Below, in pieces: positions 9,127 through 17,194 of a stretch of 64,000 nt of DNA. The position numbers and the translations under genes are program-made. The DNA is from Afipia carboxidovorans OM5. Lineage in GTDB: Bacteria > Pseudomonadota > Alphaproteobacteria > Rhizobiales > Xanthobacteraceae. Below the pieces are notes generated by a model, which was not told where the DNA came from, ran no database searches, and saw nothing but the letters and a program-made list of their open reading frames with translations. The stretch is taken from positions 558,001 to 622,000 of the forward strand of contig NC_015684.1 in NCBI RefSeq assembly GCF_000218565.1. The letters are read 5' to 3'. Within the stretch, counting starts at the first letter, position 1; every line of letters begins with the position of its first letter.

Positions 9127-9812
9127 ATCTGTTCAGGCGACCCGCCACGCATTACGGCAAGACCCCGCAACCCGAAACGCCATATCAGCGCGCCGCACAG
9201 GTCTGGGATGACCGTATCGGCTCGGCCCGCGTGCAGGCGAGGAACTGGCGGCTCATGGCCTTCGGATCACTGATCCTGTCGGCCGGTTTCGCTTCCGCCC
9301 TGGTCTGGCAGTCTGCGCGCGGGACCGTCGTGCCGTGGGTGGTGCAGGTGGACAAGCTCGGCCAAGCACAGGCCGTCGCAGCAGCCACGGCCGATTACCG
9401 GCCGACCGACCCGCAAGTGGCGTGGCATCTGGCGCGCTTCATCGAGCAAGTCCGCTCGATCCCGGCCGATCCGATCATCGTGCGGCAAAACTGGCTCCGG
9501 GCCTACGACTGGACGACCGATCGCGGCGCGGCGGCGCTCAACGATTACGCGAGGGGGAACGACCCATTCACCAAAGTCGGCAAGCAGCAGATCGCCGTTG
9601 AAGTCTCCAGTGTCATCCGCGCTTCGGCGGATTCCTTCCGCGTCGCCTGGACCGAACGTCACTACGAGAACGGGCAGCTCTCCACCACGGAGAGATGGAC
9701 GGCGATCCTGACCATCGCGATCCAGCCGCCGCGCGATGCCGAACGGCTGAAGGCCAATCCGTTGGGAATCTACATCAATGCAATCAACTGGTCGCGGGAG
9801 ATGAGCCAATGA
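9123..9812 (+). CDS. trbF: Conjugal transfer protein TrbF (VirB8 family)
   Basis: The 229-residue protein has a cytoplasmic N-terminus, one membrane segment at about residues 40-58 (LMAFGSLILSAGFASALVWQ) and a periplasmic VirB8 domain. The N-terminal PYQRAAQVWDDRIGSARVQARNWR block is characteristic of TrbF. It nucleates the periplasmic part of the secretion complex and contacts TrbG and TrbI. It overlaps both neighbours by four bases. Confidence 0.94.
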   Translation: MNLFRRPATHYGKTPQPETPYQRAAQVWDDRIGSARVQARNWRLMAFGSLILSAGFASALVWQSARGTVVPWVVQVDKLGQAQAVAAATADYRPTDPQVAWHLARFIEQVRSIPADPIIVRQNWLRAYDWTTDRGAAALNDYARGNDPFTKVGKQQIAVEVSSVIRASADSFRVAWTERHYENGQLSTTERWTAILTIAIQPPRDAERLKANPLGIYINAINWSREMSQ

Positions 9813-10765
9813 GCACGCCTTTCCGTAAATCCGCCTTTCCGGTTTTGCTGCTCTCCGCGACCATGCTCGCAGGCTGCGCCACCTACAAGCCGCCGCAGAT
9901 CAGCTACGACGCCGATGTGCCGCCGTTGCCGGCCATGCCCGCATCCGTCACCGACGATCGGCCAAAGCCGTTGCACATTCCGCCGGCCTGGACGCCGGCG
10001 AAGGGCGGCACCGCGGCCGGCACGCCGGTCGGCCGCGTCGAGAACGCCAATGCTGCCGCCCGTGTGCAGCCGCGCCGCGAAGGTTATTACAATGCGATCC
10101 AGATTTATCCGTGGAGCGATGGCGCGCTCTATCAGGTCTATGCCGCGCCCGGCCAGATCACCGACATCGCGCTCGAACCCGGCGAGAGCCTGACCGGCGC
10201 GGGACCGATCGCCGCGGGCGACACCGCCCGATGGATCATCGGCGACACGGAAAGCGGATCGGGCGTGACGCGCCGGGTGCATGTGCTGGTGAAGCCCTCG
10301 CGTGCCGACATCACCACCAACCTCGTCATTACCACCGATCGGCGCACCTACATGGTCGAGCTGCGCTCCGGTGAGAAACCCTACATGCCCGCCGTCGCCT
10401 GGGCCTATCCGCAATCGCCGGCAGATCGACGCGCGGGCGTTCCCGCAACCCCAATCATCCCGGTCGCCGCCGCGCGCAACTATCGCTATGCGCTCACCGG
10501 CGACACGCCGCCGTGGAAGCCGGTCGCGGTCTATGACGATGGCCGCAGAGTGTATGTCGAGTTTCCGCGCGGCATCGTGCAGGGCGAAATGCCGCCGATC
10601 TTCGTCATCGGCGCGGACGGCGAAGCGCAGATCGTCAACAGCCGCATCTACCACAACATCCTGATCGTGGACCGCCTGTTCGGCGCGGCCGAGCTGCGCC
10701 TTGGCAGTGGCAAACACCAGAAAACCGTCAGAATTGTCCGCACGGACGGGAGGCCATCGTCATGA
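9809..10765 (+). CDS. trbG: Conjugal transfer protein TrbG (VirB9 family), putative lipoprotein
   Basis: The 318-residue protein has a lipobox (LAGC, Cys23) after a hydrophobic signal, so the mature protein is probably lipid-anchored, as is seen in some VirB9/TrbG proteins. The VirB9 domain covers about residues 85-315 (NAIQIYPWSDGALYQVYAAPGQITDI at its start, interrupted here only for length). It forms the outer-membrane core with TrbI. The ATG at 9809 overlaps the trbF stop, and the end overlaps trbI. Confidence 0.93.
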   Translation: MSTPFRKSAFPVLLLSATMLAGCATYKPPQISYDADVPPLPAMPASVTDDRPKPLHIPPAWTPAKGGTAAGTPVGRVENANAAARVQPRREGYYNAIQIYPWSDGALYQVYAAPGQITDIALEPGESLTGAGPIAAGDTARWIIGDTESGSGVTRRVHVLVKPSRADITTNLVITTDRRTYMVELRSGEKPYMPAVAWAYPQSPADRRAGVPATPIIPVAAARNYRYALTGDTPPWKPVAVYDDGRRVYVEFPRGIVQGEMPPIFVIGADGEAQIVNSRIYHNILIVDRLFGAAELRLGSGKHQKTVRIVRTDGRPSS

Positions 10766-11922
10766 CCGACACCGAAAACAACGCCGGGGCGATGCGGCTT
10801 CGCGCCGAACCGCCGCGTGTCACGCGCCTGTCGCGCAAGGTGCTGGCGAGCGTCGGCGCCGTCGCCCTGGTCGGGATCGGCGGTGCCCTGATCTATGCGC
10901 TTCAGACCCGTGACGCCGGCAAGGGTGGCGAAGAACTCTATTCGACTGACAACCGCCAGACCGCCGATGGCCTTGCGGGATTGCCGCGCGACTACACCGG
11001 CCCGGTTCTCGGTCCCGCGCTGCCGGGCGATCTCGGTCGGCCCATCGTCAATGCGCAGAACCGTGGTCAGCCCGTCGTGCCGCCCACGGTCGTAACGCCA
11101 ACGGTCGATCGTGCCGAGGAACGCCGGCTCGCGGAGGAAGAAGCCGCGCGCGTCAGCAAGGTGTTTTTCCAGACCGAGGCACGCACCACGAATCCGGCCG
11201 GTACGCCGGGAAGCACGGCGATGCCGAACCTCGCCGGCCTCGATCTTGCGGGCCTCAATGGACAATCCGCGCAGCCGACCGCGCAGGACAAGCAGCTTGC
11301 TTTCCTCAACGCCGCCGTCGATCGCCGCACCACCTCAATGGATCGCGTCATGCCGCCGGCGTCTCCTTATGTCCTTCAGGCCGGAGCCGTCATATCGGCC
11401 GCGCTGATTACCGGCATCCGTTCCGATCTGCCGGGCCAGATCACCGCGCAAGTGACCGAGAACATCTACGACAGCCCGACCGGCCGCATCCTGCTCGTGC
11501 CGCAGGGCACGCGCATCATCGGGCAGTACGACAACAACGTGCAGTTCGGTCAGCGTCGCGTGCTACTCGTCTGGAACAGGTTGATCCTCCCCAATGGTCG
11601 CTCGATCGTTCTCGAACGCCAGCCGGGCGCGGACACGCAAGGCTATGCCGGTCTTGAGGACGGCGTTGATTATCACTGGTGGGATCTCGCCAAGGCCGCC
11701 GGCCTCTCGACGCTGCTTTCCGTCGGCGCGGAGCTGGCAGTTGATGACGACGACCGGCTGTTGCGCGCCATCCGCAACGGCGGCCAGGACACCATCAACG
11801 ATGCGGGGCAGCAGATCATCCGCCGCCAGCTCAATGTCGCGCCGACGCTAACTATTCGGCCGGGCTTCCCCGTCCGCGTAATCGTTACACGCGATCTCGT
11901 CTTCGAGCCCTACAGAGGTTGA
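10762..11922 (+). CDS. trbI: Conjugal transfer protein TrbI (VirB10 family)
   Basis: The 386-residue inner-to-outer membrane spanning protein has a cytoplasmic N-terminus, a single membrane segment at about residues 29-49 and a Pro/Ala-rich linker. A C-terminal VirB10 beta-barrel domain covers about residues 185-385, with VLQAGAVISAALITGIRSDLPG at its start and the YDSPTGRILLVPQGTRIIGQYD block. It completes the core complex of the apparatus. Overlaps on both sides show that it belongs to the trb operon. Confidence 0.94.
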   Translation: MTDTENNAGAMRLRAEPPRVTRLSRKVLASVGAVALVGIGGALIYALQTRDAGKGGEELYSTDNRQTADGLAGLPRDYTGPVLGPALPGDLGRPIVNAQNRGQPVVPPTVVTPTVDRAEERRLAEEEAARVSKVFFQTEARTTNPAGTPGSTAMPNLAGLDLAGLNGQSAQPTAQDKQLAFLNAAVDRRTTSMDRVMPPASPYVLQAGAVISAALITGIRSDLPGQITAQVTENIYDSPTGRILLVPQGTRIIGQYDNNVQFGQRRVLLVWNRLILPNGRSIVLERQPGADTQGYAGLEDGVDYHWWDLAKAAGLSTLLSVGAELAVDDDDRLLRAIRNGGQDTINDAGQQIIRRQLNVAPTLTIRPGFPVRVIVTRDLVFEPYRG

Positions 11923-12158
11923 CCATGGCCAAACTGAAACTCGGCCCCATCGCCGACGACAAGCCCGTGAAGATCGCGATGGAGCTGCCTGCGTCGCTCC
12001 ATCGCGATCTTGTGGCCTATGCCGAAGTGCTGGCCCGCGAGACGGGTCAGCCTGCAACCGATCCGGTGAAGCTGATCGTGCCGATGTTGGAACGGTTCAT
12101 CGCTACGGATCGCGAGTTCGCAAAGGCCCGGCGGTCAGGAACTGCGGCAAGTCGCTAA
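11919..12158 (+). CDS. DUF2274 protein at the end of the trb operon
   Basis: The 79-residue soluble protein has the sequence pattern KLKLGPIADDKPVKIAMELPASLHRDL of the DUF2274 family, which habitually follows trbI in rhizobial elements. The ELPASLHRDLVAYAEVLARETG segment resembles a ribbon-helix-helix fold, so it may bind DNA; that is inference. It overlaps trbI by four bases and is the last gene of the operon on this strand. Confidence 0.85.
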   Translation: MTMAKLKLGPIADDKPVKIAMELPASLHRDLVAYAEVLARETGQPATDPVKLIVPMLERFIATDREFAKARRSGTAASR

Positions 12159-12197
12159 TGCGCGGCTTGCATTTGCTCGGTGCCGGAAACTCCCAAA

Positions 12198-12491
12198 TCA
12201 GGAACGGCCTGGCTCCGTTTTGTCCGCGCCGCTGAGTTCTTCCGCAACAATGGCTTCTACAACCGCGTAGTTCATTTCAGTGAGGGGAGAGAGGCGCGCG
12301 ACTTCCGCCGCGACCTTGGCCCAATGAAAGAAAGAATCCTTATCGCCGCGTGCGCGGCACCGTGCAGCCAAACGCTGGGCCGTATAGTAGGCATTCGGCT
12401 CGTCTTGCTCGATGAGCGTCTGAGCGTCAGTTTGCCAGAGATGGCGTAGCGCACGCCGCTTCTCCATCCACTTGCGCACGATACCGAACAT
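12198..12491 (-). CDS. Hypothetical protein of the element
   Basis: This is a 97-residue unrecognised protein on the opposite strand to trb, facing it. It is basic at the N-terminus (MFGIVRKWMEKRRALRHLW) with a helical, repeat-like middle (NAYYTAQRLAARCRARGDKDSFFHWAKVAAEVARL), which suggests an all-helical fold. No membrane segment or known catalytic motif was seen. It lies downstream of the integrase on the same strand, just after a strong inverted repeat. Coding is likely from the regular amino-acid make-up and placement, but the function is unknown. Confidence 0.6.
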   Translation of the reverse strand: MFGIVRKWMEKRRALRHLWQTDAQTLIEQDEPNAYYTAQRLAARCRARGDKDSFFHWAKVAAEVARLSPLTEMNYAVVEAIVAEELSGADKTEPGRS

Positions 12492-12510
12492 TGATGTTCG
12501 TTCCTTCGGA

Positions 12511-12555
12511 TATACGCTGTAGCGAATAAATCGTGTTTATGCGCCACAGCGTATA
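12511..12555 (-). promoter_or_regulatory. Near-perfect 20-bp-arm inverted repeat upstream of the small element gene
   Basis: The left arm at 12511-12530 and the right arm at 12536-12555 match at 18 of 20 positions around a 5-base loop (TCGTG). The outer part is TATACGCTGT / ACAGCGTATA. It ends 19 bases upstream of the start of the gene at 12198-12491 and 40 bases past the integrase stop. It has no T tract, so an operator or recombination-protein site is more likely than a terminator. Confidence 0.6.
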
Positions 12556-12595
12556 AATGATCCAGACGACCAGCATAGCCCGCATATTTTCGCAG

Positions 12596-13849
12596 TCACG
12601 CGGCCTCTTTCATTTCGGATTTGTTTTTCTTCTTCGCGAGTAGCCCGCGCACGAATTTGTCCCACTTGGCCATGGCCGCTCGTTTTTCAGGCATGTAGTT
12701 CCAGCGATCGTAACTCTTGGAGCTAACATCCTGAAGGGTGTGGTTTTGGAGCCGGTCTCGGATTTCCTTCGATAGCCCCGCCTTTCCAGCGAGTGTCTTC
12801 CATGTCCTTCGGAGATCACGGTTCGTTACAAATGGGATGACTTCACGATCTCGCTGGCGCCACATGAAGGAATAAAGCGTACCGTGGCTAACAGGCTGAG
12901 ACGGGTCTTTGGCCGAAGGAAAGAACCAACCAAACTTATTGGGCTTAATAGACTCGATGAGTTCCGCCGCGATCTTTGGTACCGGAATAGCATGAGGCTT
13001 GCCATTCTTGGTCTTTGACCAATCGATAATGCGTTCCGCTGCATCCCATTGATCGACATGCAAAGAAGCAATTTCTTGAACGCGCTGACCGGTCAGCATG
13101 AGAATCCTGACAGCACGAGTATAGGGTGGATGGACCGGCGCGTCGGGGCATTCGAGCCAGCGGTATAGCCTCAGAAATTCCTCCTCGTCCAACCAGCGTG
13201 TACCGACTTTCTTCGGCTCGGTTGGGATTCCTGCGGCTGGATTATAGTTGAGGTGAAAGCGGCGCGCCGACGTTGAGCGATAGTCATGTTCGGACTTCAT
13301 GCCCCAACTATATGCTGACCGAATATAGCCGCGGACATGATCCGCCATTGACAGTTTGCCTCGCTCATAAATCGGACGGATAAGGTCTCTGATTTCGTCG
13401 GGCTCGATGTCGCGCGCCAGTCGGTTACGCCCGAGAGTGTCAGCGATCTTGTTGAACCCTTTTTCCGCTTCCTTCCAAGACGGCTTACCGGCGGCTTTGA
13501 GCGACGCGACATAGGCTTCGAACAAGTCAGCTACAGTACCGGGGCGCGTGTCACCCGCGATCTTGATGCTGCGACCTTTTTGAATCATATCGGCAAAGTC
13601 GCGATTGAAAACCTCGCGTGCCTGTCGGAGGCTCATTGAAGGGTACGATCCGAGCTTCTTCTTAATGCGCTTCTGATCGCGCCACTGTTGCGCCATCCAA
13701 TCTGCCGTGACGCGAGTTGGCATTGGCTTCATGACCAAGACAAGCCGACCGGTGCCGTGTCCTTCGCCGTCAACGAGGCTTAGCTGCTTTCCAGTTGTCT
13801 CTACCTGTTTTAGGGCGCTGCGTATTTCTCCATCAGTAAGGCTAGGCAC
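12596..13849 (-). CDS. int: Tyrosine recombinase / integrase of the element
   Basis: The 417-residue phage-type integrase has an N-terminal arm-binding region with LGSYPSMSLRQAREV near residue 70, a SAM-like core-binding domain at about 103-190 and a catalytic domain at about 215-385. Catalytic residues visible are Arg256 (LTGQRVQEI), a beta-hairpin Lys near 281, Arg347, His370 and nucleophile Tyr380 (SYDRW). The box II histidine, normally H in HxxR, is Arg344 here. The start is GTG with GGGAGA upstream. The gene faces into the element, 150 bases from the radC junction, as expected for the integrase of the element inserted there. Confidence 0.93.
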   Translation of the reverse strand: MPSLTDGEIRSALKQVETTGKQLSLVDGEGHGTGRLVLVMKPMPTRVTADWMAQQWRDQKRIKKKLGSYPSMSLRQAREVFNRDFADMIQKGRSIKIAGDTRPGTVADLFEAYVASLKAAGKPSWKEAEKGFNKIADTLGRNRLARDIEPDEIRDLIRPIYERGKLSMADHVRGYIRSAYSWGMKSEHDYRSTSARRFHLNYNPAAGIPTEPKKVGTRWLDEEEFLRLYRWLECPDAPVHPPYTRAVRILMLTGQRVQEIASLHVDQWDAAERIIDWSKTKNGKPHAIPVPKIAAELIESIKPNKFGWFFPSAKDPSQPVSHGTLYSFMWRQRDREVIPFVTNRDLRRTWKTLAGKAGLSKEIRDRLQNHTLQDVSSKSYDRWNYMPEKRAAMAKWDKFVRGLLAKKKNKSEMKEAA

Positions 13850-14040
13850 TGGGCTCTCCCATCGGCTTTCAAGTGGGGTCGCCAGACGGATTCGTGGGGC
13901 CGGCGACTGGGGTCAAAAGGAGCTTTGATCCCTCCGTTTACCGCCCCCAATATGCCATGGTATCCGGCACTACGACAAGCCAGAAAATCATTGTGCATCA
14001 ATGTGATGTAGCGTGCTTGAGCGTGCTCATGAATGAGCTA
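13850..14040. other. Terminal segment of the element between int and the radC junction
   Basis: This is about 190 bases with no convincing gene. It should contain arm-type integrase sites. A short direct repetition is visible: TAGCGTGCTTGAGCGTGCTCATGA holds GCGTGCT twice, at about 14010-14028. On the minus strand its last 42 bases supply the foreign end of the RadC reading frame. Confidence 0.5.
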
Positions 14041-14615
14041 GTGGGATGGTTGTGCACGAGAATGATCGCGGTCGCCGATAGTTCCAGCGCGCGTTTCACC
14101 ACCTCGCGCGGATAGACCGGGGTGTGATCGACGGTGCCGACCTGCTGCAGCTCGTCGGCGATCAACTGATTGCGCTTGTCGAGAAACAGGATGCGGAACT
14201 GCTCCTTGTCGGAGAAGGCCATGGTAGCCCGGCAATAGTCGATCACGCTCGCCCAGGACGACAGCATGGTCCGCTGCTTCACCTGACCCTTGGCAACACG
14301 GCTCGCGGTTGCGGCTATCAGCTTCATTTCGGTGATGGCGGCATCACCAAGCCCGCTCACTTCCTTGAGCCGTGCCTCCGGCGCGTGGACAGCTTCGGCA
14401 AACGAGCCGAAGCGCGTGATCAGCGCCTTGGCGAGCGGCTTCACGTCGCGCCGCGGCAATGCGCGAAACAGCACCATTTCCAGCAATTCGTAATCGCTGA
14501 GCGCATCGGGGCCGGCCTCGCGGAAGCGGTCGCGCAATCGCTCGCGATGGCCGTGATAGTGCGGCGCTTCGGAGAAGCCGGGCTTGTCTGACGGATTGTC
14601 CGTATCTTCAGTCAT
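13998..14615 (-). pseudogene. radC: radC, 3' end replaced by integration of the element
   Basis: The 205-residue reading frame carries the N-terminal UPF0758 region and most of the JAB/MPN domain, up to IILVHNHP (residue 191). It then ends in 14 residues (TSSFMSTLKHATSH) unlike the family, where SGDPTPSxxD and about 35 more residues normally follow. The Ser and Asp of the metal-binding HxHx7Sx2D motif are therefore lost. The protein is likely inactive as a metal-dependent JAB enzyme, although RadC's role is itself uncertain. I chose the ATG at 14615; one at 14627 is also possible. map lies just upstream on the same strand, a normal host order. Confidence 0.85.
14041..14060. other. Probable attachment site core inside radC
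   Basis: Minus-strand CTCGTGCACAACCATCCCAC encodes the conserved Leu-Val-His-Asn-His-Pro of RadC, and the protein stops matching its family immediately after. Site-specific integration into a conserved coding motif fits a tyrosine recombinase. The exact core needs the second junction, which is not in the window. Confidence 0.55.
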
Positions 14616-14702
14616 GGGCAGGCACAACAGCTTACCCGATCACCATGCCGAGCCCGCCGCCTTTTGCAAGAAGCAAATGCGGCATGTCCGCTGCGAAAGA
14701 TT

Positions 14703-15530
14703 TCAGGCGGCCGCGTAGGGCGGCTTGTCGAGCTTGCCGGGGGAGAGCGTGAAAATCTCGACGCCGTTCTCGGTCACGCCAACAGAATGCTCGAACTGCG
14801 CGGATAGCGAGCGGTCCCGCGTCACCGCCGTCCAGCCGTCGGAGAGGATTTTCACATGCGGCTTGCCGAGATTGATCATCGGCTCGATGGTGAAGATCAT
14901 GCCGGGACGAAGCACCACACCGTCGCCGGGCTTGCCGACATGGATGATGTTTGGCTCGTCGTGGAACAGCCGGCCGAGTCCATGGCCGCAGAAGTCACGC
15001 ACCACACTCATCTGCTGTGGCTCGACGAAACTCTGGATCGCGTGCCCGATGTCGCCGGTGGTGGCGCCCGGCTTCACGGTGGCGATGCCGCGCATCATCG
15101 CTTCGTAGGTCACATCGATCAGCCGTTCGGCGCGGCGCGAGATCGCGCCTGCGGCGTACATGCGGCTGGAATCGCCATACCAGCCGTCGACGATCAGGGT
15201 GACGTCGACGTTGATGATATCGCCTTCCTTTAGCGGCCGGTCGCCGGGGATGCCGTGGCAGACGACGTGGTTGATCGACGTGCAGGTCGAGTGGCGATAG
15301 CCGCGATACATCAGCGTCGCGGGAATGGCGTTATGCGCGATCGCGAAGTCGCGGACGAAGTCGTCGATTTCCGAGGTGGGAACTCCCGGGCGCACCAGCG
15401 GCACCAGTTCGTCGAGGCATCTGGCGGTGAGTTCACCGGCCTTGCGCATGCCCGCAAAGGCGGAAGGGCCGTGCAGTTTGATCTGGCCGGTCTTGCGCGC
15501 GGCGGCGTGGGTGGCGTCAACGTAGGTCAT
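14703..15530 (-). CDS. map: Methionine aminopeptidase, type I
   Basis: The 275-residue cytoplasmic enzyme removes the N-terminal Met from new proteins. Metal ligands in the usual order are visible: DVTLIVDGWYGDSSRMY (two Asp), FCGHGLGRLFHDEP (His), FTIEPMIN (Glu) and SAQFEHSVGVTENG (Glu). HSTCTSINHVVCHGIP is the substrate-site His region. The frame stays open upstream to 16580, but that part is antisense to nothing recognisable and overlaps mscS; the family start is the ATG at 15530 (MTYVDAT). Length and motifs are complete. Confidence 0.95.
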   Translation of the reverse strand: MTYVDATHAAARKTGQIKLHGPSAFAGMRKAGELTARCLDELVPLVRPGVPTSEIDDFVRDFAIAHNAIPATLMYRGYRHSTCTSINHVVCHGIPGDRPLKEGDIINVDVTLIVDGWYGDSSRMYAAGAISRRAERLIDVTYEAMMRGIATVKPGATTGDIGHAIQSFVEPQQMSVVRDFCGHGLGRLFHDEPNIIHVGKPGDGVVLRPGMIFTIEPMINLGKPHVKILSDGWTAVTRDRSLSAQFEHSVGVTENGVEIFTLSPGKLDKPPYAAA

Positions 15531-15631
15531 GGGTGCGGCAGGTTGGAGGGCGTAGCGGCCCGATAGCGCTAATTTAATGCCTTGCCGGCAATTCGCAACC
15601 ACGGCGCGTGGGGAGCGAATTGTGGCGATGG

Positions 15632-16987
15632 CTATGGGGTTTTGGGTGGATTGGCGGGAGCCTGGTCTTTCTCGTCCTCGAAGTTTTCGAGCGTTGTCTC
15701 GACCGGCAGCGCGCCGCCACGGACCCGCAGTTCTCGCACCGGATAGGGCACCCGGATGCCTTCTTTCTTGAAGGCGGTCCACAGCCCCTGCATCACCTTG
15801 CTGCGCACGGCGTCCATACCGACCGCGATGTCGGCGACCCAGAACGTCAGCGCGAACTTCATGCCGGTTTCGGTGAATTCGGTGAGCAAGCAGTTCGGTT
15901 CCTTGAAGGTGGCGACATTCGGCGTGCTGCGAGCGGTGTCGATCGCAAGCTTGCAGACGAGGCTTGGGTCCGCATCGTAATTGGTGGCGAAATTGACCTT
16001 CACCAGCATGGTTCGGTCGGTATAGGTCCAGTTGACGACGCGTTGGGTGACGAGGTCTTCGTTCGGAATGAGGATTTCCCGCCCGTCGCCAGCCGCAACC
16101 GAGATGTAGCGGGTATTCATCGAGCTGATCGTGCCGGTGCTGTCGGCGATGGTGATGAGATCGCCGGGCTTCACCGATTTGTCCGCAAGCAGGATCACGC
16201 CGCTGATGAAGTTGGCGATGATCTTCTGCAGACCGAAACCGAGGCCGACGCCGATCGCGCCGGAGAACAGCGCGAAGGCGGAGAGGTCGACGCCAAGCGA
16301 GGCCATCACCATCGCGATCGCAACAACGATCAGCGCGAACCGCACGAGCTTGATCAGCAGCACCTGCACGGAAGGCGTGAGATCGCGGGTACGGGTGATG
16401 CGGGTTTCGATGAAGTTGCTGAGCGCGCCGACGAGCCACAGCGCGACGGCGAGCAGCACGGTGGCCTTGATGAGCAGGAGCGCCGTCAGGCGCAGCGTGC
16501 CGACCGTGAACGAGATGGAATCGAGGGCGTTTGCCGCGTCGTCGAGCCGGCCGATGATGCTGAGCGCCGCCACCGTCCATGCCGCGACCGAGACGATGCG
16601 GACGACGAACTCGTTGCGGATCAGGCTAGTGGCGAGGCTGATGGCGAACCATGCGGTCGCAAGATTGGTCGCGGTCGACAGCACATAGCCGCGCGGGAGA
16701 ATCTCCATCTTGACCATTACCAGCCGGACGACCTCGGTCAGCACCGCGAACAGGAGAGTCCCGGCGCGCTGGGTCAGCACCCGGACCAGCAGCCGCAACG
16801 GTGCCGGCCAGCCCATGGAGAACGAGGCCGGGCTGAACCACGCCCGCAGCAGGCTCGCGAGGGCGAGCGCGATCCCGGCGGTGATCAGAACCACCCCGAA
16901 CTGCATGTAGAACCAGGGCGACGTCACCTCGATGCCGATGGATCGTGTCGCGCTGGCGAGGGCGTCGGTCAGATTGGTCCAGTCCAT
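15632..16987 (-). CDS. MscS-family mechanosensitive ion channel
   Basis: The 451-residue membrane protein has about five or six membrane segments before residue 250, followed by the MscS pore helix and beta domain. LGVDLSAFALFSGAIGVGLGFGLQKIIANFISG is the Gly/Ala-rich pore-lining helix (broken into its visible blocks LGVDLSAF and GFGLQKIIANFISG), followed by DKSVKPGDLI and IPNEDLVTQRVVNWTY. Such channels open under membrane tension to release solutes in hypo-osmotic shock. I chose MDWTNL at 16987; the frame extends upstream to 17152 but with composition unlike a signal peptide. Confidence 0.9.
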   Translation of the reverse strand: MDWTNLTDALASATRSIGIEVTSPWFYMQFGVVLITAGIALALASLLRAWFSPASFSMGWPAPLRLLVRVLTQRAGTLLFAVLTEVVRLVMVKMEILPRGYVLSTATNLATAWFAISLATSLIRNEFVVRIVSVAAWTVAALSIIGRLDDAANALDSISFTVGTLRLTALLLIKATVLLAVALWLVGALSNFIETRITRTRDLTPSVQVLLIKLVRFALIVVAIAMVMASLGVDLSAFALFSGAIGVGLGFGLQKIIANFISGVILLADKSVKPGDLITIADSTGTISSMNTRYISVAAGDGREILIPNEDLVTQRVVNWTYTDRTMLVKVNFATNYDADPSLVCKLAIDTARSTPNVATFKEPNCLLTEFTETGMKFALTFWVADIAVGMDAVRSKVMQGLWTAFKKEGIRVPYPVRELRVRGGALPVETTLENFEDEKDQAPANPPKTP

Positions 16988-17194
16988 CAAGAGGTCCCGC
17001 TTGAGGCAGTAGGGGAGGATCTTTTCATGCGTCCTTGCGCCGTGGACGTCAATCGGCGCGGGCGGTGTGTGGCTCGCGGAGCGATGCGTTGAGCACCGGA
17101 AATCCGGCGCATTTATGATCCCGAGATTTTGGTTGGCGATCTGTCGTGACACCTATAAGCAGGAACAAGACTCGGCTGAAAGCCCCTCCGCCCT

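Larger units (their letters stand above)
1..14043. mobile_element. Right-hand part of an integrative and conjugative element (left end outside window)
   Basis: This stretch holds a coupling protein, a full Trb mating-pair gene set and a tyrosine recombinase, and it stops exactly where the host radC reading frame is broken. That is the layout of an integrated conjugative element. Relaxase, replication and cargo genes are not in the window and must lie to the left. The boundary near 14,041 is inferred from where the RadC protein ceases to look like its family; without the left end or an empty site the direct repeat cannot be defined. The trb genes have the same high GC as the host, while the integrase end looks more AT-rich by eye. 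Confidence 0.85.

Noticed and set aside
13873..14115. 80-codon open frame across the radC junction
   Set aside because: It spans element and host DNA, so it can only exist by chance after integration.
14703..16580. 625-codon open frame containing map
   Set aside because: Only the part from 15530 matches methionine aminopeptidase. The upstream part is Arg/His-rich and overlaps the MscS gene in another frame.
15608..17092. 494-codon open frame on the plus strand
   Set aside because: It is antisense to the MscS gene and has the charged, low-complexity make-up of a shadow frame.
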